Shown in pieces: positions 35,781 to 45,624 of a stretch of DNA of 64,000 nucleotides. The notes beneath the pieces are model-generated. The model worked only from the letters and a program-made list of their open reading frames with translations. It searched no databases and was not told the DNA's origin. Each line of letters begins with the position of its first letter. The first letter of the stretch is position 1. This DNA comes from Actinoalloteichus_B caeruleus. GTDB taxonomy: Bacteria > Actinomycetota > Actinomycetes > Mycobacteriales > Pseudonocardiaceae. Position numbers and translations under genes: made by a program. The DNA is taken from the NCBI RefSeq assembly GCF_000718005.1, contig NZ_JODV01000009.1; one strand, 5' to 3'.

Positions 35781-37004
35781 ATGCCCGAGGCCGTCATCGT
35801 CGCCGCAGCGCGCTCCCCCATCGGCAGGGCCAGGAAGGGGTCGCTGCGCGACGTCCGCCCCGACGACCTCGCCGCCGCGATGGTCCGCGCCGCGCTCGAC
35901 CAGGTCCCCGAACTGCCCGTCGAGGACGTCGAGGACCTCTACCTCGGCTGCGGGAACCCCAGCGGCGAGCAGGGGTTCAACATCGCCCGCGTCGTGGCGG
36001 TGTCGCTCGGCCTGGACGCCCTGCCCGGCGCGACGATCAGCCGGCACTGCGCCTCGTCCCTCCAGACCACCAGGATGGCGTTCCACGCGATCCGCGCGGG
36101 GGAGGGCCTGGCCTACGTGTCCGGGGGCGTCGAGTGCGTGTCCCGCATCGCCCGCCCCGCCGACGCCCAGGCCGGCGGGCGGGGTGAGAACTCCCGCTAC
36201 GCGGCGGCGATGGCCCGCTCGGCCACCCGCGCCGGCGGCGGAGCCCCACCCTGGGAGGACCCCCGCCTGTCCGGTGAACTGCCCGACGTGTACCTGGCGA
36301 TGGGGCAGACCGCCGAGAACGTCGCCCAGCACCGGGGGGTCAGCCGCCGCGAACAGGACGAGTTCGCGGTGCGCTCGCAGCGGGCCGCCGCCCGTGCCCT
36401 CGACGACGGGTTCTGGGCCGAGGACATCACCCCCGTCACCCTCCCCGACGGCACCGTCGTCGCCGCCGACGACGGCCCCCGCCCCGGGACCACCCTGGAC
36501 CGGCTCGCCGGGCTCGCCCCCGTGTTCCGGCCGGACGGGACCGTCACCGCCGGGAACTGCTGCCCGCTCAACGACGGCGCCGCCGCCCTGGTGGTGATGG
36601 ACGAGGACCGCGCCGGGGACCTCGGCATCACCCCGCTGGCCCGCATCCGCTCCACCGGGGTGTCGGCGCTGTCCCCGGAGATCATGGGGCTGGGGCCGGT
36701 GGCGGCCTGCCGGCTCGCGTTGCGCCGCGCCGGGCTCGGCGTCGGCGACCTCGACCTGGCCGAGATCAACGAGGCGTTCGCCGCGCAGGTCATCCCCGTC
36801 CACCGCGACCTGGGGCTCGACGAGGACCGGCTCAACGTGCACGGCGGCGCGATCGCCGTCGGCCACCCGTTCGGCATGACCGGGGCCCGGCTGACCGCCA
36901 CCCTGCTGCACGGCCTCCGCGTCCGGGACGGCCAGTTCGGCCTGGTGTCGATGTGCGTGGCCGGCGGGCAGGGCATGGCGATGGTCGTCGAACGCCTCTC
37001 CTGA
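35781..37004 (+). CDS. Acetyl-CoA C-acyltransferase (thiolase)
   Basis: 407-aa thiolase for the last step of beta-oxidation (3-ketoacyl-CoA to acetyl-CoA or propionyl-CoA plus shortened acyl-CoA). Acyl-accepting C90 lies in SRHCASSLQTT, the catalytic His in GHPFGMTGAR near 358 and the second Cys in SMCVAGGQGMA near 388. The N-terminal AAARSPIGRARKGSL is typical of FadA/FadI-type degradative thiolases. A GGAGGAG site precedes ATG 35781. It heads a run with aldehyde and alcohol dehydrogenases, suggesting oxidation of an alcohol through to acyl-CoA breakdown. Confidence 0.95.
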   Translation: MPEAVIVAAARSPIGRARKGSLRDVRPDDLAAAMVRAALDQVPELPVEDVEDLYLGCGNPSGEQGFNIARVVAVSLGLDALPGATISRHCASSLQTTRMAFHAIRAGEGLAYVSGGVECVSRIARPADAQAGGRGENSRYAAAMARSATRAGGGAPPWEDPRLSGELPDVYLAMGQTAENVAQHRGVSRREQDEFAVRSQRAAARALDDGFWAEDITPVTLPDGTVVAADDGPRPGTTLDRLAGLAPVFRPDGTVTAGNCCPLNDGAAALVVMDEDRAGDLGITPLARIRSTGVSALSPEIMGLGPVAACRLALRRAGLGVGDLDLAEINEAFAAQVIPVHRDLGLDEDRLNVHGGAIAVGHPFGMTGARLTATLLHGLRVRDGQFGLVSMCVAGGQGMAMVVERLS

Positions 37005-37126
37005 CCCCGGTGCGGTCCCGGCGCCGCCCACGGGCCGCACGTCACCCGGAGGCGAGGCACCGCCGACCACCCACGACCCATCCCGACCACCCGACTCCCG
37101 AACACCCCGAGCGCGTGGAGGACGCC

Positions 37127-38584
<1,458 letters not shown>

Positions 38585-38651
38585 CCACCTCGACCCCACG
38601 GGCCCCGGCCCGTCCCGGTCGCCGCGACCCCACCCCGCGAGGGAGCACACC

Positions 38652-39758
38652 ATGCCGAGCACCGCCGTCGGCGCCGTCCTGCGCGCCACCGACCAACCGC
38701 TGCGGGTCGAGGAGATCGAGCTGCGCGACCCCGGCCCGTCGGAGGTCCGGGTCCGCATGACCGCCGCCGGTGTCTGCCACTCCGACCTGTCGCTGGCCCG
38801 GGGTGTGCTGCCCCACCACCTGCCGGCCGTGTTGGGGCACGAGGGCGTCGGCGACGTCGTCGAGGTGGGGGAGGGGGTGACGGGCCTGCGGGTCGGCGAC
38901 CAGGTGGTGCTGAACTGGTCACCGCCCTGCCGGGACTGCTGGTTCTGCCGGGGCGGCCAGCCCTACCTGTGCCAGGCGTCGCTGCGGTACGCGACCCGCC
39001 CGCACGCGGTGGGCGCCGACGGCCAACCTCTGTTCCCAGGGCTGGGCGCGGCGGCCTTCGCCACCGAGACGCTGGTGGCCGAGGACGCCTGCGTTCCGCT
39101 GCCACCCGGCACCCCCGCCGTGGAGGCCGCGCTGCTGGGTTGCGCCGCCCTCACCGGCGTGGGGGCGGTGCGCAACGCCGCCCGTGTCCGCCCCGGTGAG
39201 TCCGTGGTGGTCCTCGGGCTGGGCGGGGTGGGCCTGTGCGCGGTGCAGGCCGCCCGCATCGCGGGGGCGGACCCGGTGATCGCCGTGGACCCCGCGCCGG
39301 AGAAGGCCGCGCTCGCGGAGTCCCTGGGGGCCACCGAGGTGCTCGAACCCGGGCCGGAGCTGGCCCGGCGGGTCCGAAGGCTGACCGGGGGCAGGGGCGC
39401 GGACCACGCCGTCGAATGCGTCGGCCGCGCCACCAGCATCCGCGCCGCCTGGGACGTGCTCCGCCGCGGCGGGCGGGCCACCGTCGTCGGGCTCGGCGAG
39501 CGGAGCGACACCCTGACCCTCAGCGCCGCCGAGGTCGCCATGCTGGGCCGCACCCTCGCCGGCTGCATGTACGGGGACTGCGACCCGGCCGAGGACCTGC
39601 CCGTCCTGCTCGGCCTGCTCGGCGCGGGAGCCCTCGACCTGGGGTCCCTGGTGGACCGGCGGATCGACCTCGCCGAGGTGGAGGACGTCTTCGCCGACCT
39701 CGACCGGGGCCGGGGCGCGCGGGCGGTCGTCGTGTTCGACCAGGGCGACCAGGGCTGA
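38652..39758 (+). CDS. Zinc-dependent alcohol dehydrogenase (MDR)
   Basis: 368-aa medium-chain dehydrogenase of the class III-like group. Catalytic zinc ligands: Cys in GVCHSDL near 38 and GHEGVGDV near 60. Structural zinc: the four cysteines of CRDCWFCRGGQPYLC near 92-106. Rossmann motif GLGGVGLCAVQ near 185-195. ATG 38652 is preceded by GAGGGAG. With the aldehyde dehydrogenase upstream it would take an alcohol to the acid. A strong hairpin follows the gene. Confidence 0.94.
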   Translation: MPSTAVGAVLRATDQPLRVEEIELRDPGPSEVRVRMTAAGVCHSDLSLARGVLPHHLPAVLGHEGVGDVVEVGEGVTGLRVGDQVVLNWSPPCRDCWFCRGGQPYLCQASLRYATRPHAVGADGQPLFPGLGAAAFATETLVAEDACVPLPPGTPAVEAALLGCAALTGVGAVRNAARVRPGESVVVLGLGGVGLCAVQAARIAGADPVIAVDPAPEKAALAESLGATEVLEPGPELARRVRRLTGGRGADHAVECVGRATSIRAAWDVLRRGGRATVVGLGERSDTLTLSAAEVAMLGRTLAGCMYGDCDPAEDLPVLLGLLGAGALDLGSLVDRRIDLAEVEDVFADLDRGRGARAVVVFDQGDQG

Positions 39759-39806
39759 GCGCCGGCCCGGTCCGGTGGTGTCCCCGTACCGGGCCGCACC
39801 GGCCAC

Positions 39807-39834
39807 CCCACCCCCGGCCTCTCCCGGGGGTGGG
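39807..39834. terminator. Hairpin between alcohol dehydrogenase and GNAT gene
   Basis: Perfect 11-bp stem (CCCACCCCCGG / CCGGGGGTGGG) with a 6-base loop, placed between convergent genes. Confidence 0.7.
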
Positions 39835-39902
39835 CTGCTCTGCCGCGCCGCGGCGACCGAGGACGGCCCGGGGCACCGCGACCCGGCACGCGACCGGTCG
39901 GG

Positions 39903-40418
39903 TCACAGGTCCAGCCACATGATCCGCAGGCCGACGTCACCGTGCTCGGGGTGGCGGAACGCCCCGGGGGCGACCCCGAGCGTGACGAAACCCAGGCTCT
40001 CGTAGAGGCGGACCGCGCTCGTGTTGGTGTCGACCACGGCGTTGAACTGGACCGCCGCGAAACCGTTCTCCCGCGCCCAACCGATCAGGTCGGTGGTGAG
40101 AGCACGCCCGACGCCCGCGCCCCGCGCCGCCCGGGCGACCATCAGACTGCCGGACGCCACGTGGCTGCCAGGACCCGGACGGTTGGCGTACATGTTCGCG
40201 GTGCCGAGCACCCGGTCGCCGTCGGCGGCGACGACCGTCCTGGCCGGTGCCGGCAGCAGCCACATCCGCCGGGCGTCGTCCGCGCCCATGCCGGGGTCGT
40301 AGGGGAGGGTTCGCGCCTCGGTGACGACGTCCTCGACGATGGGCCAGATCCGGGGCCAGTCGCCAAGCCGCGCCGGGCGGATCGTGAAGTCCGGCGTGGC
40401 CGGCCGCCGGTCAGCCAC
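39903..40418 (-). CDS. GNAT-family N-acetyltransferase
   Basis: 171-aa GNAT protein. It begins with FTIRPARLGDWPRIWPIVED, carries the acetyl-CoA loop ARGAGVGRAL near 105 (R-x-x-G-x-G/A) and ends with NTSAVRLYESLGFVTLGVAPGAF. The frame is open to 40703, but the region before GTG 40418 is Ser/Pro/Arg-rich and unlike GNAT, so this start is preferred although its ribosome site is weak. Substrate unknown. It interrupts the catabolic block without obvious relation to it. Confidence 0.85.
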   Translation of the reverse strand: MADRRPATPDFTIRPARLGDWPRIWPIVEDVVTEARTLPYDPGMGADDARRMWLLPAPARTVVAADGDRVLGTANMYANRPGPGSHVASGSLMVARAARGAGVGRALTTDLIGWARENGFAAVQFNAVVDTNTSAVRLYESLGFVTLGVAPGAFRHPEHGDVGLRIMWLDL

Positions 40419-40802
40419 GAGGCCCACCGCCGGCGTGGAGGGCCCGACCGCTCGTGGGGTCGGCGTCCTCCACGCGGTCGAGCGCGGCGACGTGGTGGCC
40501 GTGGTTCGGGAGGGCGGGGGCGATACCAGCCGCGATGCGCGCGCCGCCACCCGTGAGGGGAGCCACTCGTGTTGACACGGGGCCATCCTGGCCGCTGCGA
40601 CGGCGTCCCACCACCGGTTTCTCGGCCGAACCGAGCCGGCCTCGCCCCACCGCCGTCCCGGGGTCGTCGGAGGCACCGACGGGCTGGCCCCGTCCGCTGC
40701 CACCGGTGGCCGTGGCGCCTCGCCGACCTGCTGACGCCCCTTCGGCCCGCCGCTGGCACCACCCGGGCGGTGGCAGGACTGGTCGGGGCGGGCGGAACCG
40801 GG
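40419..40802. other. 384-bp gap, no gene seen
   Basis: Lies upstream of the GNAT gene and downstream of the acyl-CoA dehydrogenase, both on the minus strand. No recognisable coding sequence or clear terminator. Confidence 0.4.
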
Positions 40803-42023
40803 TCAGGCCAGCGCCGCCAGCTGGCGTTCGATCTCGCGGCGGCCCAGGGACCGCAGGTGCACCTCGTCGGGGCCGTCGGCGATCCGCAGCGACCTCGCGA
40901 TCGCCCAGAACCGGGCCAACGGCAGGTCCTGGCTCACCCCCGCCGCCCCGTGGATCTGCACCGCCCTGTCCACCACCCACTCCACCGCCCGGGGGACGGC
41001 GATCTTGATGCCCTGGATCTCGTCGCGGGCGGCCCGGTTGCCCTCCCGGTCCATCAGCCACGCCGCCCGGAGCACCAGCAGCCGGCACTGGTCGATCCGC
41101 ACCCTCGACTCGGCCACCCACTCCCGCACCACGCCCTGGTCGGCCAGCCGGCGGCCGAAGGTCGTGCGGGTCGCGGCCCGCGCGCAGGCCAGTTCCACCG
41201 CGCGTTCGGCCATGCCGAGCAGCCGCATGCAGTGGTGCACCCGCCCCGGGCCCAGTCGGGCCTGGGCGATCGCGAAACCCGAGCCGGGCTCGCCCAACAG
41301 GTTGGCGGCCGGGACCCGCACGTCCTCGAACAGGATCTCGGCGTGCCCGCCGTGGTCGTCGTCGGAGTACCCGAACTGGCTCATGCCGCGCCGCACCGTC
41401 ACACCCGGCGTGCCGGTCGGCACCAGGACCATGCTGTGCCGTTCCCGTGCCGGACCGTCCTCCGAGGTCCTGCCGAGGACGATCAGCAGTTCGCACTCGG
41501 GGGAGAGCGCCCCGGAGACGAACCACTTGCGCCCGTTGACGACGTACTCGGCGCCGACCCGTTCCACCGTGGTGGCGATGTTCGTGGCGTCGGAGGAACC
41601 GACGTCCGGTTCGGTCATGGCGAAGGCCGACCTGATCCGCGCGTCCAGCAGCGGTGCCAGCCACCGCCGCCGTTGGTCCTCGCTGCCCGCCAACGCCAGG
41701 ATCTCCATGTTCCCGGTGTCGGGAGCGGCGCAGTTCAGCGCGGCCGGCGCGAGGCGGGGGCTGCGGCCGGTGATCTCGGCCAGCGGCGCGTACTGGAGGG
41801 TGGTCAGCCCGGCGCCGTGCTCCCCGGGCAGGAACAGGTTCCACAGCCCGCGCCGCCGGGCCTCCGCCCGCAGCTCGGCGAGCAGCGGCGGCGGCCCCCA
41901 CTCCGGCCCCGGGTCGGCCTCGCCCCGGGCCAGGGCCTCCTCGGCCGGGTACACGTGCTCGGCCATGAAGCCCCGCAGGCGGTCGGCCAGCTCGCGGGTG
42001 CGCTCGTCGTGGGCGAAGTCCAT
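40803..42023 (-). CDS. Acyl-CoA dehydrogenase (ACAD10/11-like)
   Basis: 406-aa flavoprotein. AFAMTEPDVGSSDATNIAT near 132-150 is the ACAD substrate/flavin motif in the form typical of the ACAD10/11 group; IHGAAGVSQDLPLARFWA near 360 replaces the usual HGGxGY. This group often acts on 4-hydroxy- or branched acyl-CoAs together with an APH-like kinase, and exactly such a kinase lies at 44280-45332 on the same strand. ATG 42023 follows GAGGAGG. Part of a minus-strand run: kinase, SDR, SDR, this gene. Confidence 0.93.
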   Translation of the reverse strand: MDFAHDERTRELADRLRGFMAEHVYPAEEALARGEADPGPEWGPPPLLAELRAEARRRGLWNLFLPGEHGAGLTTLQYAPLAEITGRSPRLAPAALNCAAPDTGNMEILALAGSEDQRRRWLAPLLDARIRSAFAMTEPDVGSSDATNIATTVERVGAEYVVNGRKWFVSGALSPECELLIVLGRTSEDGPARERHSMVLVPTGTPGVTVRRGMSQFGYSDDDHGGHAEILFEDVRVPAANLLGEPGSGFAIAQARLGPGRVHHCMRLLGMAERAVELACARAATRTTFGRRLADQGVVREWVAESRVRIDQCRLLVLRAAWLMDREGNRAARDEIQGIKIAVPRAVEWVVDRAVQIHGAAGVSQDLPLARFWAIARSLRIADGPDEVHLRSLGRREIERQLAALA

Positions 42024-42227
42024 CGGGTTTCCTCCTCGGGAGCGGGGTCACGGGGGCGGGGACGCCCGGGTTCGGCACGCGGCGTCGGGCGTCGACGCGG
42101 GCGAGGGGGCGGAACGCCGTCGTCGCCGGAACGACCCAGCGGAGACGGACCCGCCGTCCGCCGTGGACGGAACGGACACCGGGACGGGGTGGATCGGCCA
42201 CCGGCGGGGGTGCCCGGGGGCCGGGGG

Positions 42228-43055
42228 TCAGGCCGGGCGGAGGGTGTGGCCGCCGTCGAGCACGAGGGTCTGCCCGGTGATCCAGGACGCGTCGTCGGAC
42301 ACCAGGAACGCGGCGGCCGAGGCGACGTCCGCCGGATCCCCCAACCTGCCCAGCGGGTAGGCCGAGGTCACCCGGTCCTCACGGCCCTCGTAGAGGGCGG
42401 CGGCGAAGCGGGTGCGCACCACGGCCGGGGCCACGGCGTTGACCCGCACCCGGGGCGCGAGTTCCACAGCCAGCTGACCGGTCAGGCGGATCAGCGCCGC
42501 CTTGCTCGCCCCGTACACCCCGAGGCCGGGGGAGGTGTCCAATCCGGCGATCGAGGCGACGTTCAGCACGGCGCCGCCGTGCTCGCCCAGCCACGCCTGG
42601 TGCGCCTCCGACACCCAGCCCAGGGCGGCGAACACGTTGACCTCGAAGGTCTTGCGGACGGCGTCGAGGCCGGCGGTCAGCAGCGGCCCCCGCACCGGGT
42701 TGGTGCCCGCGTTGTTGACCAGCACGTCGAGCCGGCCGAACCGTTCCACGGTGCGGCGCACCGCCTCCGCGCGGTGCTCGGCGTCGTGGCTGCGGCCCGG
42801 GACGGCGAGCACCCGGTCCGGGCCGCCGAGGTCGGCGGCGGCCTCCGCCAGCGGTTCGGCGTGCCGGGCGGTCACGCACACCCGAGCCCCCTCGGCGAGC
42901 AGGCGGCGGGCGATGGCCAACCCGATGCCCCGTCCGGCCCCGGTGACGAGCGCGACGCGACCGGCGAGGCGGGGGGTGCCGTCGGCGGTGGGGATCGGCA
43001 CCGGCTCGTCGGGGTGGCCGGGGGTGCCGTCGGGACGGGGGTCCGAGGTCGTCAC
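42228..43055 (-). CDS. SDR family oxidoreductase
   Basis: 275-aa NAD(P)-dependent dehydrogenase. Cofactor motif TGAGRGIG near 42, NNAGTNP near 120, catalytic S and YGASKAA near 175-190, and the end ITGQTLVLDGGHTLRP. GTG 43055 is preferred over the frame start at 43082 because GAGGAGGA is 3-10 bases upstream; the first 30 residues are Pro/Asp-rich. Between the acyl-CoA dehydrogenase and another SDR, it probably oxidises a hydroxyacyl-CoA or a related alcohol. Confidence 0.92.
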   Translation of the reverse strand: MTTSDPRPDGTPGHPDEPVPIPTADGTPRLAGRVALVTGAGRGIGLAIARRLLAEGARVCVTARHAEPLAEAAADLGGPDRVLAVPGRSHDAEHRAEAVRRTVERFGRLDVLVNNAGTNPVRGPLLTAGLDAVRKTFEVNVFAALGWVSEAHQAWLGEHGGAVLNVASIAGLDTSPGLGVYGASKAALIRLTGQLAVELAPRVRVNAVAPAVVRTRFAAALYEGREDRVTSAYPLGRLGDPADVASAAAFLVSDDASWITGQTLVLDGGHTLRPA

Positions 43056-43115
43056 GGGTCCTCCTCGCGGGTCACGGGTCACTGGCTCGGGGTGTCGGGG
43101 CGGGCTGCCCTGGGA

Positions 43116-43940
43116 TCAGCCGGGCGAGGTGCCGCCGGCCAGGTGCGGGTCAGTGGGCCGGAGGCGGCGTCGGAGCCGGCGCATCCCGTCCAGCCAGCGT
43201 TCCCGGTCCGTGGCCCGCCGGCGTTCGAACTCGCCGACCTCCGGATGGGGCAACACCAGGAACCGGCCGTGCCGCAACGCGTCCAACGCCTCGGCGGCCA
43301 CGTCCTCGGCCGAGCGCACCCCACCCGCCGCCGTCGTGGCCGGTGCCCCGCCGTCGGAGCCGGTCAGCATCGGCGTCGCCACCCCCTGCGGGCACAGGCA
43401 GGACACCCGCACTCCCGCGTCGTGGTGTTCGATGGCCAGCCACTCGGCCACCGCCACCGCGCCGTGCTTGGTCACTGCGTAGGCGGCCGAGTCCAGGTTG
43501 GTCAGCAGACCGGCCGCCGAGGCGGTCACCAACAGGCGGCCCTCGCCCCGGGCGACCATCCCCGGCAGCACTCGGCGGGCGACGTGCACGTGGGCGGCCA
43601 CGTGCACCAGCCACATCCGCTCCCACTCCTCCGGGGACCCCAGCAGGCGGCTGCCGGCGATCCCGGCGTTGGAGCAGAACACCGACACCGGTCCCAGCTC
43701 GGCCTCCACTCCGCTGATCGCCCGGTCCAGCGCCACCGGATCCGTCACGTCGAGGGCCAGGGGAACGCCGCGCCCGCCGGGCAGCGCGGCGGCGACCCGG
43801 GTGGCGGCGGCGTCGTCGAGGTCGGCGACCACGACGCGGGCGCCCTCCTCGGCGAGACCGGACGCCAACGCCCGTCCGATGCCCGAGCCGCCGCCGGTGA
43901 CGACGGCGAGCCGGCCGTGGAAGGAGAAGGACGATGTCAT
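43116..43940 (-). CDS. SDR family oxidoreductase
   Basis: 274-aa dehydrogenase. Cofactor motif TGGGSGIG near 16, CSNAGI near 92, catalytic ASAAGLLTNLDSAAYAVTKH near 140-160, and a C-terminal extension RRATDRERWLDGMRRLRRRL not found in the previous SDR. ATG 43940 follows GGAAGG; the open frame continues to 44081 but without coding character. Same strand and direction as the flanking SDR and kinase genes. Confidence 0.92.
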   Translation of the reverse strand: MTSSFSFHGRLAVVTGGGSGIGRALASGLAEEGARVVVADLDDAAATRVAAALPGGRGVPLALDVTDPVALDRAISGVEAELGPVSVFCSNAGIAGSRLLGSPEEWERMWLVHVAAHVHVARRVLPGMVARGEGRLLVTASAAGLLTNLDSAAYAVTKHGAVAVAEWLAIEHHDAGVRVSCLCPQGVATPMLTGSDGGAPATTAAGGVRSAEDVAAEALDALRHGRFLVLPHPEVGEFERRRATDRERWLDGMRRLRRRLRPTDPHLAGGTSPG

Positions 43941-44279
43941 GGCCTGCCTTCCTGCGAGGGGAACGTCGGCGTGCCGCGTGGAGGACCCGGTGCGGGGACG
44001 GGGGCGGCCGGCTGGGAGCCGGCGGGGAGCGGGTCCGGGTGGTGGCCAGCCTAACGACGTCGGGCCCCGCCGCCATCCCACCGGGACGGGGCCCCAGCCG
44101 ACCCCGACGGCCCTGTTCGGAGTGGGTTCACACTGGTCAGACCATGTCCGCTGTGGACAGGTGTCGGGGCGCGCCGCCCGGGTGCCGGCGTGGCATCCGC
44201 TGCCGGCGCACAGGCTTCCCGGCGCGGTGGTGTGCGCCGCGACAGCCGGCGAGGCCGGACCACCCCCGCCGTGTTCCGC

Positions 44280-45332
44280 TCACCCGCCGTCCAGGGCCCG
44301 GTGCCCGGCCACCGCCAGTGGGCGCACCAGGTCCCCGATGCCCTCGAAACCCGGTCCCGCCGTCCTGCCCTGCTGGTGCCGGTAGTGGATCCCCTCCAGG
44401 ATCACCGCGAGCTTGAGGAAACCCAGCGCCACGTACCAGGGCAGACCGGCGGCGTCCCGCCCCGAACCGGCCACGTAGCGGGCCACCAGCTCGTCCTCGT
44501 CGGGGAACCCGGGCACCGTGCGGGCGTTCACCGGGTCCTGACCGTCCAGGGGGGCACGCCGCCCGTACACCAGCAGCATCCCCAGGTCCGTCAACGGATC
44601 ACCCAGCGTGGACATCTCCCAGTCGAGCAGGGCCCGCACGGTCCCGTCCGGACCGAACACCGCGTTGTCCACCCGGAAGTCCCCGTGCACCAGGGTGGGG
44701 GCGGGGGAGACCGGGACCGCCGTGGCCAGCGCGGCACGCAGCCCGTCCAGCTCGGGTGTGGGACGGCTGCGTGACCCCTCCAACTGGCGCGCCCACCGCC
44801 GCAGCTGGCGGTCCAGGAACCCGGACGGTCGGCCGAAGTCACCCAGGCCGACGGCGTCGACGTCGACCGCGTGCAGCTCCACCAGCCGGTCGACCAGGCA
44901 CCCACCGACCCGGCGCGCGTGCCCGCCCCCGTGGCCCCGCAGCGAGCCCGCGTTCGGGACCTCGCCCTCGACGAACTCCATCACGAAGAACGGCGCGCCC
45001 AGCACCGCCGGGTCCCGGCACAGCAGGAAGGGGACCGGGGCCGGAACCGGGGTGCCGGTGAGGGCGGCGAGCACCCGGTGTTCCCGACCCATGTCGTGCG
45101 CGGTGGGCAGCACGTGCCCCAGCGGGGGCCGGCGCACCGCCCACCGCCGGACCCCGTCCCACACCAGGTAGGTCAGGTTGGACCGCCCCCCGGTCAGCAG
45201 CCGGGCCCCGAGCTCGCCCACCACGCCCCCCGGCAGGTGCTCCGCCAGGTGCGCGCGCAGTCGCGCGAGGTTCAGGCCCGGCGGTCCGGCGGCGTCGCCC
45301 CCGGGCAGGTGCGCACTGTCGTCATCGCTCAT
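44280..45332 (-). CDS. APH-family phosphotransferase (ACAD10 N-domain type)
   Basis: 350-aa kinase-like protein of the aminoglycoside/choline phosphotransferase fold. The ATP/Mg site is LVHGDFRVDNAVF near 215 and LLDWEMSTLGDPLTDLG near 236; GGRSNLTYLV near 42 is the N-lobe loop. Members beside acyl-CoA dehydrogenases are thought to phosphorylate 4-hydroxyacyl-CoA during catabolism, as the fused human ACAD10 does. ATG 45332 (MSDDDSAH) is chosen from a longer open frame. First gene of the minus-strand run leading to the ACAD10/11-like dehydrogenase. Confidence 0.9.
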   Translation of the reverse strand: MSDDDSAHLPGGDAAGPPGLNLARLRAHLAEHLPGGVVGELGARLLTGGRSNLTYLVWDGVRRWAVRRPPLGHVLPTAHDMGREHRVLAALTGTPVPAPVPFLLCRDPAVLGAPFFVMEFVEGEVPNAGSLRGHGGGHARRVGGCLVDRLVELHAVDVDAVGLGDFGRPSGFLDRQLRRWARQLEGSRSRPTPELDGLRAALATAVPVSPAPTLVHGDFRVDNAVFGPDGTVRALLDWEMSTLGDPLTDLGMLLVYGRRAPLDGQDPVNARTVPGFPDEDELVARYVAGSGRDAAGLPWYVALGFLKLAVILEGIHYRHQQGRTAGPGFEGIGDLVRPLAVAGHRALDGG

Positions 45333-45624
45333 TCCCCGATCGTCGGGGCGATACCCGCCACCGGAGGCGAGGACTGTGGCGGCGCACACACTGGGCGGGA
45401 CGGGTTTGGGCGGCCGCCATGACTTGGCATGCGCCGCTGGACCCCGCCGAACGGCCCGTGCTGTCGTCGTTGCCACCAGCCGGCCCACCGCCGCCGGCGC
45501 CGTCGGCGGGAACCGACGGGCCCGCACCACCCCACCCGCGAGCCGCCCGCGCCCGGCGGGCCGGACCACGCCGTGTCCGCGTGCACACCAGTCCCGACCA
45601 GCACCGGAGAGGAGGCCAGCCACC

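Noticed and set aside
40569..44054. 1161-codon plus-strand open frame across four minus-strand genes
   Set aside because: Antisense shadow covering the acyl-CoA dehydrogenase and SDR genes, which have clear motifs on the other strand.
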